Shown here in pieces: positions 44,327 through 52,069 of a DNA stretch of 64,000 nucleotides. Position 1 is the stretch's first letter, and the number at the start of each line of letters is the position of its first letter. This DNA is from Crocinitomix algicola. GTDB taxonomy: Bacteria > Bacteroidota > Bacteroidia > Flavobacteriales_D > Crocinitomicaceae. The DNA lies in contig NZ_LYPF02000001.1 in assembly GCF_001661595.2 (NCBI RefSeq), positions 248,001-312,000 on the forward strand. Reading direction: 5' to 3'. The position numbers and the translations under genes were made by a program. The notes below the pieces were generated by a model. The model worked only from the letters and a program-made list of their open reading frames with translations. It had not been told where the DNA came from and did not search any database.

Positions 44327-46689
44327 TTTTTCCTAATGCGACCAATAAGGCCTTTTTTTGTGGGTTCCTCCTGTTCGTAATAATATCCATAGCCATAACC
44401 ATAGCTACTTTTGTTTGCTTCAACACCGTTGAGAACAACAAATAATTTTGAAATCATTTTGGTATCCAATAACTCTGCTACTCGTTCAGTAAAATTACGT
44501 TTTGAATAATTTGCCCTAAATACATAGATTGGACAATCTGCTTTATTCATAATTAAAGTTCCATCAGACACCACTCCAATAGGAGGATTATCAATTAAAA
44601 TCAAGTCGTATTCTGTTTTGAACTCTTTTAATAAATTATCCAAGTCACCTCGAATTATAAGCTCTGAAGGATTAGGAGGAATTGGTCCGGCGGTAATAAA
44701 ATCAAGACCTTCCAAGTCGCTATTTCTCAAACCTTCCTTCCAAGGTAGTTTACCTGCGAAAATAGAACTCATGCCAACATCATTATCGACATTAAACCCG
44801 AGATGCACCTTGGGTTTTCTCAAATCTAAATCTATCACCAGTACTTTTTTACCTGATAGCGCAAAAATTCCAGCTAAATTCAACGCTACAAACGTTTTAC
44901 CTTCTCCGGAAATTGAAGATGAAATCGCAACTACATTGGATTGATCTTCTTTGAGAATAAACTGCATATTTGATCGAATATGCCTACAGCTTTCAGCTAA
45001 ATTTGATTTTGGCTCATTACCTACGATCAATGTTGAATTTTCAATTTCTGTTTTAACTTTCGGAATGATGCCTAAGAAACCTGCCCTATTTGGTAGGATC
45101 TTTTTTAATTCATCTGGACTTTGAATATCATTAAATCTTAAGTATTTAAACAAAATAATAATTATACCTACCAGCAGGGCCATGACGAATAATCCGACAT
45201 AAACTAGCTTTCTATTCGGCGATATCAAGTTCGCTGTAGACGGTGCTTGAAGAACCATATTATTCGTAGTGTACCCGGCCTTCGAAATAGAGTATTGCGT
45301 TTTCTTTTCAATTAATAAGGAATAATACTTCTCGTTTAAATTAAACATTCTGTTCAAACGAGACAATTCCATTTCTTTCTCTGGAATACCGTACAGTTGT
45401 GATTCTAACCCGTATATTCTATCTTGTAAACTAGATTTTTTAAATCGTAATTGCTCTTTAATAGAGGCGATAGAACGATTAATGTTTTCTGATTTTGTCT
45501 CAATCTTACGATTAAGCTTTTTAATACGGTCATGCTGTCCGGTTAAACCATAGGAAACATCCTCTCTTTCAACTAATAAATCATGTAAGGCATTCAATTC
45601 AACCAATATTATACTTTCAAAATGAGAACCAGAAACTGCAGGCATTAGCTTGTATATTTCTAATCTTTCATTTTTCTGAATAGTCTTTTCAACCTCAGAA
45701 ATCAGCTCATAATCTAAGTCGACCTCCAAAAGATCATTTTGCAATTCAGTAGTTTGTTGCAAGATCCGCTGTGAAAATAAGGAAGGGTCCCCTACTTTAT
45801 TACTATCCTTGAAGGATTGTATTTTAAATTCAGATTCTTTTAATTGAATAAACGCGGTGTCTAATTGTTCATTGATGAAATTCAAGATATTCGCCGAACT
45901 TTGACTTTTCTTGTCCAAATCATATTCAAAAAAAGTACGAATTACGGAGGATACAACATCTGAGGCTAATTTTGGGTTATTACTCTTAAAATCAATTTTA
46001 ATGGTCTTCGCTTCTCCGTTTAATATATAAACATTAAGATTAGCGTGTAATCGTTTCGTTAACGATTCATAATCATTTAGTACAAAGTATAACGTGTTTT
46101 CATCAATACTTGAGTTAAATTGTTCAGGTTTATCGATTTTAAAGATCAGGCTAAAATCCTCATTAGCCACTGGTTCATCTGGTCGTAACTCCATTTGATG
46201 TAGTTCGCCCTTATGCTGATAAGAAATAACATATTTATCATTGTTTTTTTTAAGATAAATCGGGGTACTAATTAAAGTAGAGTCATATAGTTCCAATAAT
46301 GTAATGTGGTAAGAGGAAAGTAAGTACTTCTCTTCAGTTAATATTTCACCTTCAGAATAGTATGAAATATTTAAATTGAGGTTCCTTAACGCTTTCTCAA
46401 GTAAAAAAGTGGAACGCAATAATTCGACATCCTCAGACAAACTCCCTTCTCTCTCAAACCCTTCGATATCTAACACCCTTTTACCTTCATCTTGCGAGCT
46501 CCTTTGAATGGTTGCGTTTGAAGCAAAAACTGGTTTTGTATAGCGTAGGTACAAATATCCCGAAGATATCGCAAGTACCATCAATAAAGGGAAAACAAGC
46601 CAATACCTTTTTAATACACTCCATAAAATAGAAGAATCAAACTCTTTATTTAAGGCAAACTTTTTGGTATTTAGATGGTTTTCTTTCAA
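44323..46689 (-). CDS. wzc: Polysaccharide co-polymerase with BY-type tyrosine kinase domain (Wzc-like)
   Basis: 788 residues. Inner membrane protein that sets chain length and exports polysaccharide with Wza. Seen: N-terminal Wzz domain with helix 1 (RYWLVFPLLMVLAISSGYLYL), a long periplasmic coiled-coil region, helix 2 (LVYVGLFVMALLVGIIIILF, ~500-520), then the BY-kinase with Walker A SSSISGEGKTFVALNLAG (~590), VLVIDLDLRKP (Walker A') and LILIDNPP (Walker B). The tail has a Tyr cluster, SYGYGYGYYYEQEE, typical autophosphorylation sites. ATGA overlap with rfbC suggests coupling. Confidence 0.93.
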   Translation of the reverse strand: MKENHLNTKKFALNKEFDSSILWSVLKRYWLVFPLLMVLAISSGYLYLRYTKPVFASNATIQRSSQDEGKRVLDIEGFEREGSLSEDVELLRSTFLLEKALRNLNLNISYYSEGEILTEEKYLLSSYHITLLELYDSTLISTPIYLKKNNDKYVISYQHKGELHQMELRPDEPVANEDFSLIFKIDKPEQFNSSIDENTLYFVLNDYESLTKRLHANLNVYILNGEAKTIKIDFKSNNPKLASDVVSSVIRTFFEYDLDKKSQSSANILNFINEQLDTAFIQLKESEFKIQSFKDSNKVGDPSLFSQRILQQTTELQNDLLEVDLDYELISEVEKTIQKNERLEIYKLMPAVSGSHFESIILVELNALHDLLVEREDVSYGLTGQHDRIKKLNRKIETKSENINRSIASIKEQLRFKKSSLQDRIYGLESQLYGIPEKEMELSRLNRMFNLNEKYYSLLIEKKTQYSISKAGYTTNNMVLQAPSTANLISPNRKLVYVGLFVMALLVGIIIILFKYLRFNDIQSPDELKKILPNRAGFLGIIPKVKTEIENSTLIVGNEPKSNLAESCRHIRSNMQFILKEDQSNVVAISSSISGEGKTFVALNLAGIFALSGKKVLVIDLDLRKPKVHLGFNVDNDVGMSSIFAGKLPWKEGLRNSDLEGLDFITAGPIPPNPSELIIRGDLDNLLKEFKTEYDLILIDNPPIGVVSDGTLIMNKADCPIYVFRANYSKRNFTERVAELLDTKMISKLFVVLNGVEANKSSYGYGYGYYYEQEEPTKKGLIGRIRKK

Positions 46690-46698
46690 TTCTTTCTT

Positions 46699-47478
46699 TT
46701 ATTGTAATGCATTAATTACGGAAATTACAATTGCAGCACTCGAAATTAATGAAACAATTGGAGCAACTTCCTCTAAAATTTCTTTTCCAATCTCTGGTAC
46801 AGGCTCAATATAGATATAATCATTCCCCTGTACAAAAATATCGGTATATTCTAAACCTTCAATAGTCGAAAGATCAATATTGTAAACTTCTCTTCTTCCC
46901 TCTTCATTCTTTCTCATCAATTTGATTTTTGAAGCACGCCCTCTTTCTGCAATTCCTCCAGCAAGAGCAATAGCCTCCATCAATGTCGTATTGTTATTTG
47001 CCAAATAAAGAACACTTGCATCTCCACCGTTACCTGGAAAAACAATCACTCTTTTGTTTGTTACTGTAATTTGAACAAAAGGATCATTGTATAAGGTGCC
47101 ATAAGCCTCCACCAAATAATTTTCTGCATCACGAACAGTCATTCCAACCAAGTTAACCATTCCTACAGAAGGTAAATTTACAAGGGAATCTTTTTGGATC
47201 ACATAATTCAACGTATTATTTAGGTTTAACCTACGATTTTGGCCATCCTCATCTGGCATAGTGAGATCAAGGATAACTTGGCCTTTATTTGTAAAAAAAC
47301 TAAATTGTATGATATCATTTACATCAAGGCGATACTCATCTTTTGTAGGATTCAGACTATCGATATTGGCAAATTCATAATCCTTTTGTGTCTTCAACAT
47401 CAAATTACTATTCACTCCGCAACTCTGAACCAATGCCAAAATTATAATTGATGTTAGTATAAAAAGATTTTTTCTCAT
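46699..47478 (-). CDS. Wza-like outer membrane polysaccharide export lipoprotein (C-terminal part of the fused frame)
   Basis: 259 residues from the ATG at 47478. MRKNLFILTSIIILALVQSC is a lipoprotein signal with lipobox VQSC. Then the Poly_export (PES) domain, YRLDVNDIIQFSFFTNKGQV, and an SLBB-like segment from ITVTNKRVIVFPGNGG with LMEAIALAGGIAERGRAS. A hydrophobic C-terminal helix (VSLISSAAIVISVINAL) may cross the outer membrane, as the Wza C-terminal helix does. It forms the outer membrane pore that works with Wzc, whose gene begins 9 bases after this stop. Confidence 0.8.
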   Translation of the reverse strand: MRKNLFILTSIIILALVQSCGVNSNLMLKTQKDYEFANIDSLNPTKDEYRLDVNDIIQFSFFTNKGQVILDLTMPDEDGQNRRLNLNNTLNYVIQKDSLVNLPSVGMVNLVGMTVRDAENYLVEAYGTLYNDPFVQITVTNKRVIVFPGNGGDASVLYLANNNTTLMEAIALAGGIAERGRASKIKLMRKNEEGRREVYNIDLSTIEGLEYTDIFVQGNDYIYIEPVPEIGKEILEEVAPIVSLISSAAIVISVINALQ

Positions 47479-48651
47479 GCTTATTTTTTTTTTATTCAAT
47501 AAGTCCCTGTACAGGACCTCCATATCTTTACAAAGTCGGTTGTAGTGAAACTTTTGGTTTACATTTTCCCAACCGTTTTCCGCCATCTCCTTTCTTAATT
47601 CTTCATCCTCTACAAGCAAAAGTAATGCTTTTGCGTAATTTTCAGCGTCAAACTCTCTAGTTATTATGCCGGTCTTTCCATCCTCAACTATATCTCGCAC
47701 ACCTCCAACATCTGTGGACACAACAGGAACACCGGATGCTTGAGCTTCAATTAGACTTACGGGTGTTCCTTCATTAAACGAACTAAGCGCAACAATATCC
47801 AATCCTGGTAAGACTTGTGAAACATCTTTAATCCATGAAGTAAAAACAAAACTAATGTTCGAATTGTCTGGAAAACATTTCACTTTAGTTTGAATTGAAG
47901 CTTTTAATTCACCATCGCCGATAAAAAAAACTTTAATTTTTCTTTTTGTTAACTCAGCTAAAACTGCAATGGAATCAACAAATCCGTTATGATTTTTAAT
48001 TGGTGCAAACCTGCCAATTAAACCAATAGCAATAACATCATCTTTGACATCATAATGATTACGAAAGTTACGCCGTTTTTCGTCTTTATTTTCATTGAAT
48101 TTATTTAAATCGAAACCCAATGGAATAACTTTTACTTTTTCTTTTTTTACAATGCGATGCGTCTCTGACAACTCTTTCGATTGTAAATGAGAAATGGCAA
48201 CAATAGCATCAGATTTTTTTGCTAGATATCGTTCAACTAACTTATAGATATTTGTTTTTATACGCCCAAAATAGGAATGAAAAACATGGCCATGAAAAGT
48301 ATGCACAATGACTGGAACATTTTCTTTATAGGCTGCATATCGTCCTATTGCTCCAGATTTTGAAGCATGTGTATGAACAATGTCTGGCCGATAAGCCTTT
48401 ATGATTCTTCGAATTTCTTTGTAAGCTTTTCGGTCAGATTTAAAATTAATTTCGCGGACCATCGTATCGACTAGCTCCGGCTTGAGTCCATACTTTTGGG
48501 GAATAAACAGCGCATCGCCCTCGTGCTCCTCTTTCCCTCCACCTATCAATTTTGTCTCAAAATCTTCTGCTAAAAACTTGGATAAAAAAGTAACGTTATA
48601 TGTTGGTCCTCCTAAGTTAAAGCGATTTATAATGCGCAAAACTTTAATCAT
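46699..48651 (-). CDS. Glycosyltransferase (GT4) reading through into Wza-like lipoprotein, one open frame in this sequence
   Basis: The open frame is 650 residues. Residues 1-391 are a GT4/RfaG-type glycosyltransferase: INRFNLGGPTYNVTFLSK, HTHASKSGAIGRYAAYKEN, GLIGRFAPIKNHNGFV, and LIEAQASGVPVVSTDVGG. Residues 392-650 are a complete lipoprotein with its own ATG (47478). The join is an A10 run at 47484-47493: with nine A the frame would read N-K-K-K-stop and the wza ATG would follow after two bases. I read this as two genes joined by an indel, by slippage, or in a true fusion. The A-tract is the reason a start at 47478 is likely in use. The start is 39 bases after the asnB stop. Confidence 0.85.
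   Translation of the reverse strand: MIKVLRIINRFNLGGPTYNVTFLSKFLAEDFETKLIGGGKEEHEGDALFIPQKYGLKPELVDTMVREINFKSDRKAYKEIRRIIKAYRPDIVHTHASKSGAIGRYAAYKENVPVIVHTFHGHVFHSYFGRIKTNIYKLVERYLAKKSDAIVAISHLQSKELSETHRIVKKEKVKVIPLGFDLNKFNENKDEKRRNFRNHYDVKDDVIAIGLIGRFAPIKNHNGFVDSIAVLAELTKRKIKVFFIGDGELKASIQTKVKCFPDNSNISFVFTSWIKDVSQVLPGLDIVALSSFNEGTPVSLIEAQASGVPVVSTDVGGVRDIVEDGKTGIITREFDAENYAKALLLLVEDEELRKEMAENGWENVNQKFHYNRLCKDMEVLYRDLLNKKKISMRKNLFILTSIIILALVQSCGVNSNLMLKTQKDYEFANIDSLNPTKDEYRLDVNDIIQFSFFTNKGQVILDLTMPDEDGQNRRLNLNNTLNYVIQKDSLVNLPSVGMVNLVGMTVRDAENYLVEAYGTLYNDPFVQITVTNKRVIVFPGNGGDASVLYLANNNTTLMEAIALAGGIAERGRASKIKLMRKNEEGRREVYNIDLSTIEGLEYTDIFVQGNDYIYIEPVPEIGKEILEEVAPIVSLISSAAIVISVINALQ
47484..47493 (-). 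repeat. Mononucleotide A10 tract at the glycosyltransferase-wza junction
   Basis: Ten T on the plus strand (A10 on the coding strand). Loss of one A gives a TAA that ends the glycosyltransferase two bases before the wza ATG; gain of one A shifts the frame at the junction. Tracts of this length are prone to polymerase slippage. Confidence 0.9.
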
Positions 48652-48690
48652 TTTTTTTCGAAATAAGCAAATTAAAACCCAAAAATAACA

Positions 48691-50541
48691 TTATTGCTTA
48701 ATTATAAACTGTTGGTACCAATGTTGAAATACAATTAATGACCAAACTAAGTAAATTCGATCTCCAAAGTCTTTACTTCCCCACGTTTCTTTTAATTCGT
48801 TAATTTTTGCATAATCAAATAACCCTTGTTTATCTATAAAGCTAGCAGTAAACAAATGGCCATTTAATATTGAACTAATCTCTTCGTTTAACCAAGCTTT
48901 TATAGGAATTTCGAAGCCTTTTTTTGAACGATTTAGAACTGAATCTGGAAGTACATCTTTAAAGGTTTCTTTTAGAATATGCTTGCCTGAATAATTATTA
49001 AATTTATACTCTAAAGGAATACTATTTGCTAAATCAACCATATCCCAAGACAGAAAAGGCGTTCTAACCTCTAATCCGTGAGCCATGCTCATCAAATCAA
49101 CTTTTTTCAACATATCATTTGGCAATACCAATTTTTGATCTGCTTGTAAATGAGCATCTTCTTGTCCCCAATCAACAGAATAAGGAAATTCAACATGTTG
49201 AAACTCTTTTAGTAGTTCTTTTCTATCCGTTTCACTAATAAAATTACACCAATTCCAATAGCGTTGAGCCGAAGTTAAATTCAATCCATTATTAAATTTC
49301 TGAATTTTGCGATTTAAATCACCAATTTTATTAGATCGATTGAGAGGAAGTGGCTTAAGAAAAGTTGCAAGAAGGTTTAAGGCCAGTTTTTCACTTTTCT
49401 TTAAATTTTGCATTCGATATTCTGCAGAATGTTTGCGATATCCGCCAAATAGTTCATCAGCACCATCTCCGCTTAAAGCAACTTTAACTTCACGACTTGT
49501 TTTTTGGGATAAAATATACATGGCGAAAGCTGAGGAATCAGCAAATGGTTCATCAATAGAATTTAAAAAAGAAGTGAAATTTTGTTTAAAATCATCCTTG
49601 GATAATTTAAATACAGTGTGCTGACTACCAATCTTTTTAGCTACATCATTTGCATAATTAGTTTCATCAAAATACGGAACATCAAATCCGACGGAAAACG
49701 TTTTTAGATCTGGTTTTAATTTAATCGCAATCGCAGCAATTATCGAAGAATCAATCCCCCCGCTAAGAAAGCATCCAAGTGGAACATCTGCAATAAGTCT
49801 ATTGCTTACACTTTTTGTTAAAACCGACCTTAATCGTTGACTATAATCTTCAAAACTCAGAGAGTTTGGATGATTATTTCTTTCTTTAAAGAAGAAACTA
49901 CAACTCTCCTCCTTATTTAACAAAATTGCTTCTCCGGGAAAGACTTTTTTTACTTTAGATAATATTGAATAAGGAGCTGGAATATAGGTCAAACCAAAGT
50001 AATAATTAATAGCCTTGTGGTTCAGGTCGATCTCAGTATCAAAAGAGAACAAAGGGGAAAGTTCAGAACTAAATATAAATTTGTCCTCATCTTCATAGCA
50101 GTATAATGGTTTGATACCGATCCCATCACGTGCAACGATTAATTCGTTTGTATAATGATCATAGAAAACTAGCGCAAAAAAACCGTCAAGCATGTTCAAC
50201 CCTTTTTTACCGAACTTTATTAAGATATGCAGCAGTACTTCAGTATCTGCGTCAGTTTTATAATCAATTTGCGGTAACTTATTCCTTAACTCTCTGTAAT
50301 TGTAGATTTCACCATTGAATATCAAGGCGTAACGACCGTCATTCGAACAAAAAGGCTGATTGGCTCGTGGATTTGGATCTAAAATTGAAAGACGAGCGTG
50401 ACCTAATTGAACATTGGCATAAGTTTTGAAGCTTAAATTATCTGGGCCTCTATGTTGCATGACATTTAATGCACTATTCATCTGATCGTCTGAAAAGACA
50501 TTCGATTTATTTTTAGCCCATATTCCTATTATACCGCACAA
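48691..50541 (-). CDS. asnB: Asparagine synthase (glutamine-hydrolysing)
   Basis: 616 residues from a TTG at 50541. An ATG exists at 50580, but the N-terminal nucleophile Cys must be residue 2 (Met-Cys-Gly), and only the TTG gives this (reads L-C-G-I-I-G in frame). Seen: CGIIGIWAKNK, VMQHRGPDN, LGHARLSILDP and NGEIYNYREL of the class II glutaminase, then the synthetase PP-loop SGGIDSSIIAAIA and DGADELFGGYRKH. Such enzymes in polysaccharide loci may amidate sugars rather than free aspartate (inference). It is first in the minus-strand polysaccharide operon. Confidence 0.93.
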   Translation of the reverse strand: MCGIIGIWAKNKSNVFSDDQMNSALNVMQHRGPDNLSFKTYANVQLGHARLSILDPNPRANQPFCSNDGRYALIFNGEIYNYRELRNKLPQIDYKTDADTEVLLHILIKFGKKGLNMLDGFFALVFYDHYTNELIVARDGIGIKPLYCYEDEDKFIFSSELSPLFSFDTEIDLNHKAINYYFGLTYIPAPYSILSKVKKVFPGEAILLNKEESCSFFFKERNNHPNSLSFEDYSQRLRSVLTKSVSNRLIADVPLGCFLSGGIDSSIIAAIAIKLKPDLKTFSVGFDVPYFDETNYANDVAKKIGSQHTVFKLSKDDFKQNFTSFLNSIDEPFADSSAFAMYILSQKTSREVKVALSGDGADELFGGYRKHSAEYRMQNLKKSEKLALNLLATFLKPLPLNRSNKIGDLNRKIQKFNNGLNLTSAQRYWNWCNFISETDRKELLKEFQHVEFPYSVDWGQEDAHLQADQKLVLPNDMLKKVDLMSMAHGLEVRTPFLSWDMVDLANSIPLEYKFNNYSGKHILKETFKDVLPDSVLNRSKKGFEIPIKAWLNEEISSILNGHLFTASFIDKQGLFDYAKINELKETWGSKDFGDRIYLVWSLIVFQHWYQQFIIKQ

Positions 50542-50547
50542 AGTAAT

Positions 50548-50555
50548 TAATTTTG
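50548..50555 (+). promoter_or_regulatory. Putative -7 box TAATTTTG for dacB
   Basis: TANNTTTG match on the plus strand, 39 bases before the dacB ATG at 50594. It overlaps the expected transcription start of the opposite asnB promoter. Confidence 0.4.
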
Positions 50556-50559
50556 AACG

Positions 50560-50567
50560 CAAATATA
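50560..50567 (-). promoter_or_regulatory. Putative -7 box TATATTTG for asnB operon
   Basis: TANNTTTG match on the minus strand, 19 bases before the TTG at 50541. It lies inside the extra 13 codons that an ATG start at 50580 would require, which supports the TTG start. Confidence 0.5.
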
Positions 50568-50593
50568 ATTGAATCGCCATAGCTCTACATTAA

Positions 50594-52069
50594 ATGAAAA
50601 ATATATTCCAATTTTTTTTAATCTTTTTAATAAGTTCTACACTCTTAGCTCAAGTCTCAACCGAACCTAATAATGAAATACATAACTATGCTAAATCATT
50701 AATAAATAAAGAACATTTGCAAGGTGCCGCCTTTAGCTTTTATGTAAAAGACTTAGAATCAAACCATGTAATCGCTGATTATAATGGATCAATGATTATT
50801 CCTTCCGCATCAACTATGAAACTAGTTACAACGGCTACGGCTTCAAGAATTTTGGGCAGTAATTATCGGTTCGAAACGAAAATCATGTATTCTGGTGAAA
50901 TAGATTCAGTTACTGGGCAGTTAAACGGTGACTTATTTTTAATCGGAGGCGGAGATCCAACTCTTGGTTCGAAATACTTCAATGATGAAGGGAAAGAAAG
51001 AGAGTTTTTGAGAGAATGGGCCGATACGATTAAAGCTTATGGTATAAAATCGATTAACGGTAGAATTATTGCTGATGCCTCTAAATATGAATATAATGGT
51101 GTTCCTGCTGGTTGGGTATGGGGAGACATGGGTAATTATTATGGAGCAGGTCCAAGTGGTTTAACAATTTTTGACAATATGTGTAAACTAGAATTTAAAA
51201 CTGGGCAAAATGCTGGTGATTCAACTCAAATCATATGTATAGAACCATATATTCCTGGATTAACACTTGAAAATCGTGTAACCTCTGCGAACTCGAGTCG
51301 AGATAATGCCTATGTATATGGAGCCCCCTATTCGGACGACTGGTTTGTGGAAGGTTCAATCCCAAAACAAAGAGAATCATTCATTGTAAAAGCGAGTATT
51401 CCCGACCCTGAATATTTAGCTGCAATTGAATTACATCATGCAATAGAAAACGCTGGTATTCCAGTAAAATATAGAGCTACCACTAATCGTGAATTGAATA
51501 AGAACAAAAAATTCAATCGTCCAAAACTGAATTTAATATACACCAATCTTTCTCCCAGCCTAGCTTCTATTATGAATTGGGTGAATCAATATAGCATCAA
51601 TCTTTTTGCCGAGCATGTTTTATGTGAAATATCCTATAAAAATAATGGATACGGTTCTACTTACAATGGAGCAAATTATTGTATGCGTTATTGGAAATCA
51701 AAAATAGGTGGCGGGCTATTTATGACAGATGGCAGTGGCTTATCTCGGTCGAATGCTGTATCCTCTAAATTCTTAGTAGAATTATTAGCTTATATGAATA
51801 AATCAAGCAGTGATCGTGTTTTTAAGAAAACGTTGGCCATTGCCGGAAAAAAAGGTACAATGAGAAGTATTGGTAAAGGGACATCTGCCTCAGGAAGAGT
51901 TTATGGGAAAAGTGGGACAATGAATCGTATTAAATCATATGCAGGTTACGTAGACACTAAATCTGGAAAAAAACTAGCTTTTGCTATGATTATCAACAAC
52001 CACAGCTGTAGTAATTCACAAATGAAGAAATATTTTCAATACCTAATGGTAAAAATGGCCAATTATTAA
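50594..52069 (+). CDS. dacB: D-alanyl-D-alanine carboxypeptidase/endopeptidase (PBP4 type)
   Basis: 491 residues, S13 family. It trims and cleaves cross-links in peptidoglycan in the periplasm. Seen: a signal peptide ending near LLAQ, the SxxK motif in PSASTMKLVTT, the SxN motif in NQYSINLFAE, DGSGLSRSNAVS, and the KTG-like KSG in YGKSGTMNRIKSYAGYV. The large insertion between SxxK and SxN (domains II/III) is present, as in E. coli PBP4. It is divergent from asnB, and its stop overlaps the end of the convergent YdeP gene by 4 bases. Confidence 0.93.
   Translation: MKNIFQFFLIFLISSTLLAQVSTEPNNEIHNYAKSLINKEHLQGAAFSFYVKDLESNHVIADYNGSMIIPSASTMKLVTTATASRILGSNYRFETKIMYSGEIDSVTGQLNGDLFLIGGGDPTLGSKYFNDEGKEREFLREWADTIKAYGIKSINGRIIADASKYEYNGVPAGWVWGDMGNYYGAGPSGLTIFDNMCKLEFKTGQNAGDSTQIICIEPYIPGLTLENRVTSANSSRDNAYVYGAPYSDDWFVEGSIPKQRESFIVKASIPDPEYLAAIELHHAIENAGIPVKYRATTNRELNKNKKFNRPKLNLIYTNLSPSLASIMNWVNQYSINLFAEHVLCEISYKNNGYGSTYNGANYCMRYWKSKIGGGLFMTDGSGLSRSNAVSSKFLVELLAYMNKSSSDRVFKKTLAIAGKKGTMRSIGKGTSASGRVYGKSGTMNRIKSYAGYVDTKSGKKLAFAMIINNHSCSNSQMKKYFQYLMVKMANY

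Noticed and set aside
50542-50580. ATG at 50580 as the asnB start
   Set aside because: It would put 13 residues ahead of Met-Cys and block the N-terminal nucleophile. TTG at 50541 is better.
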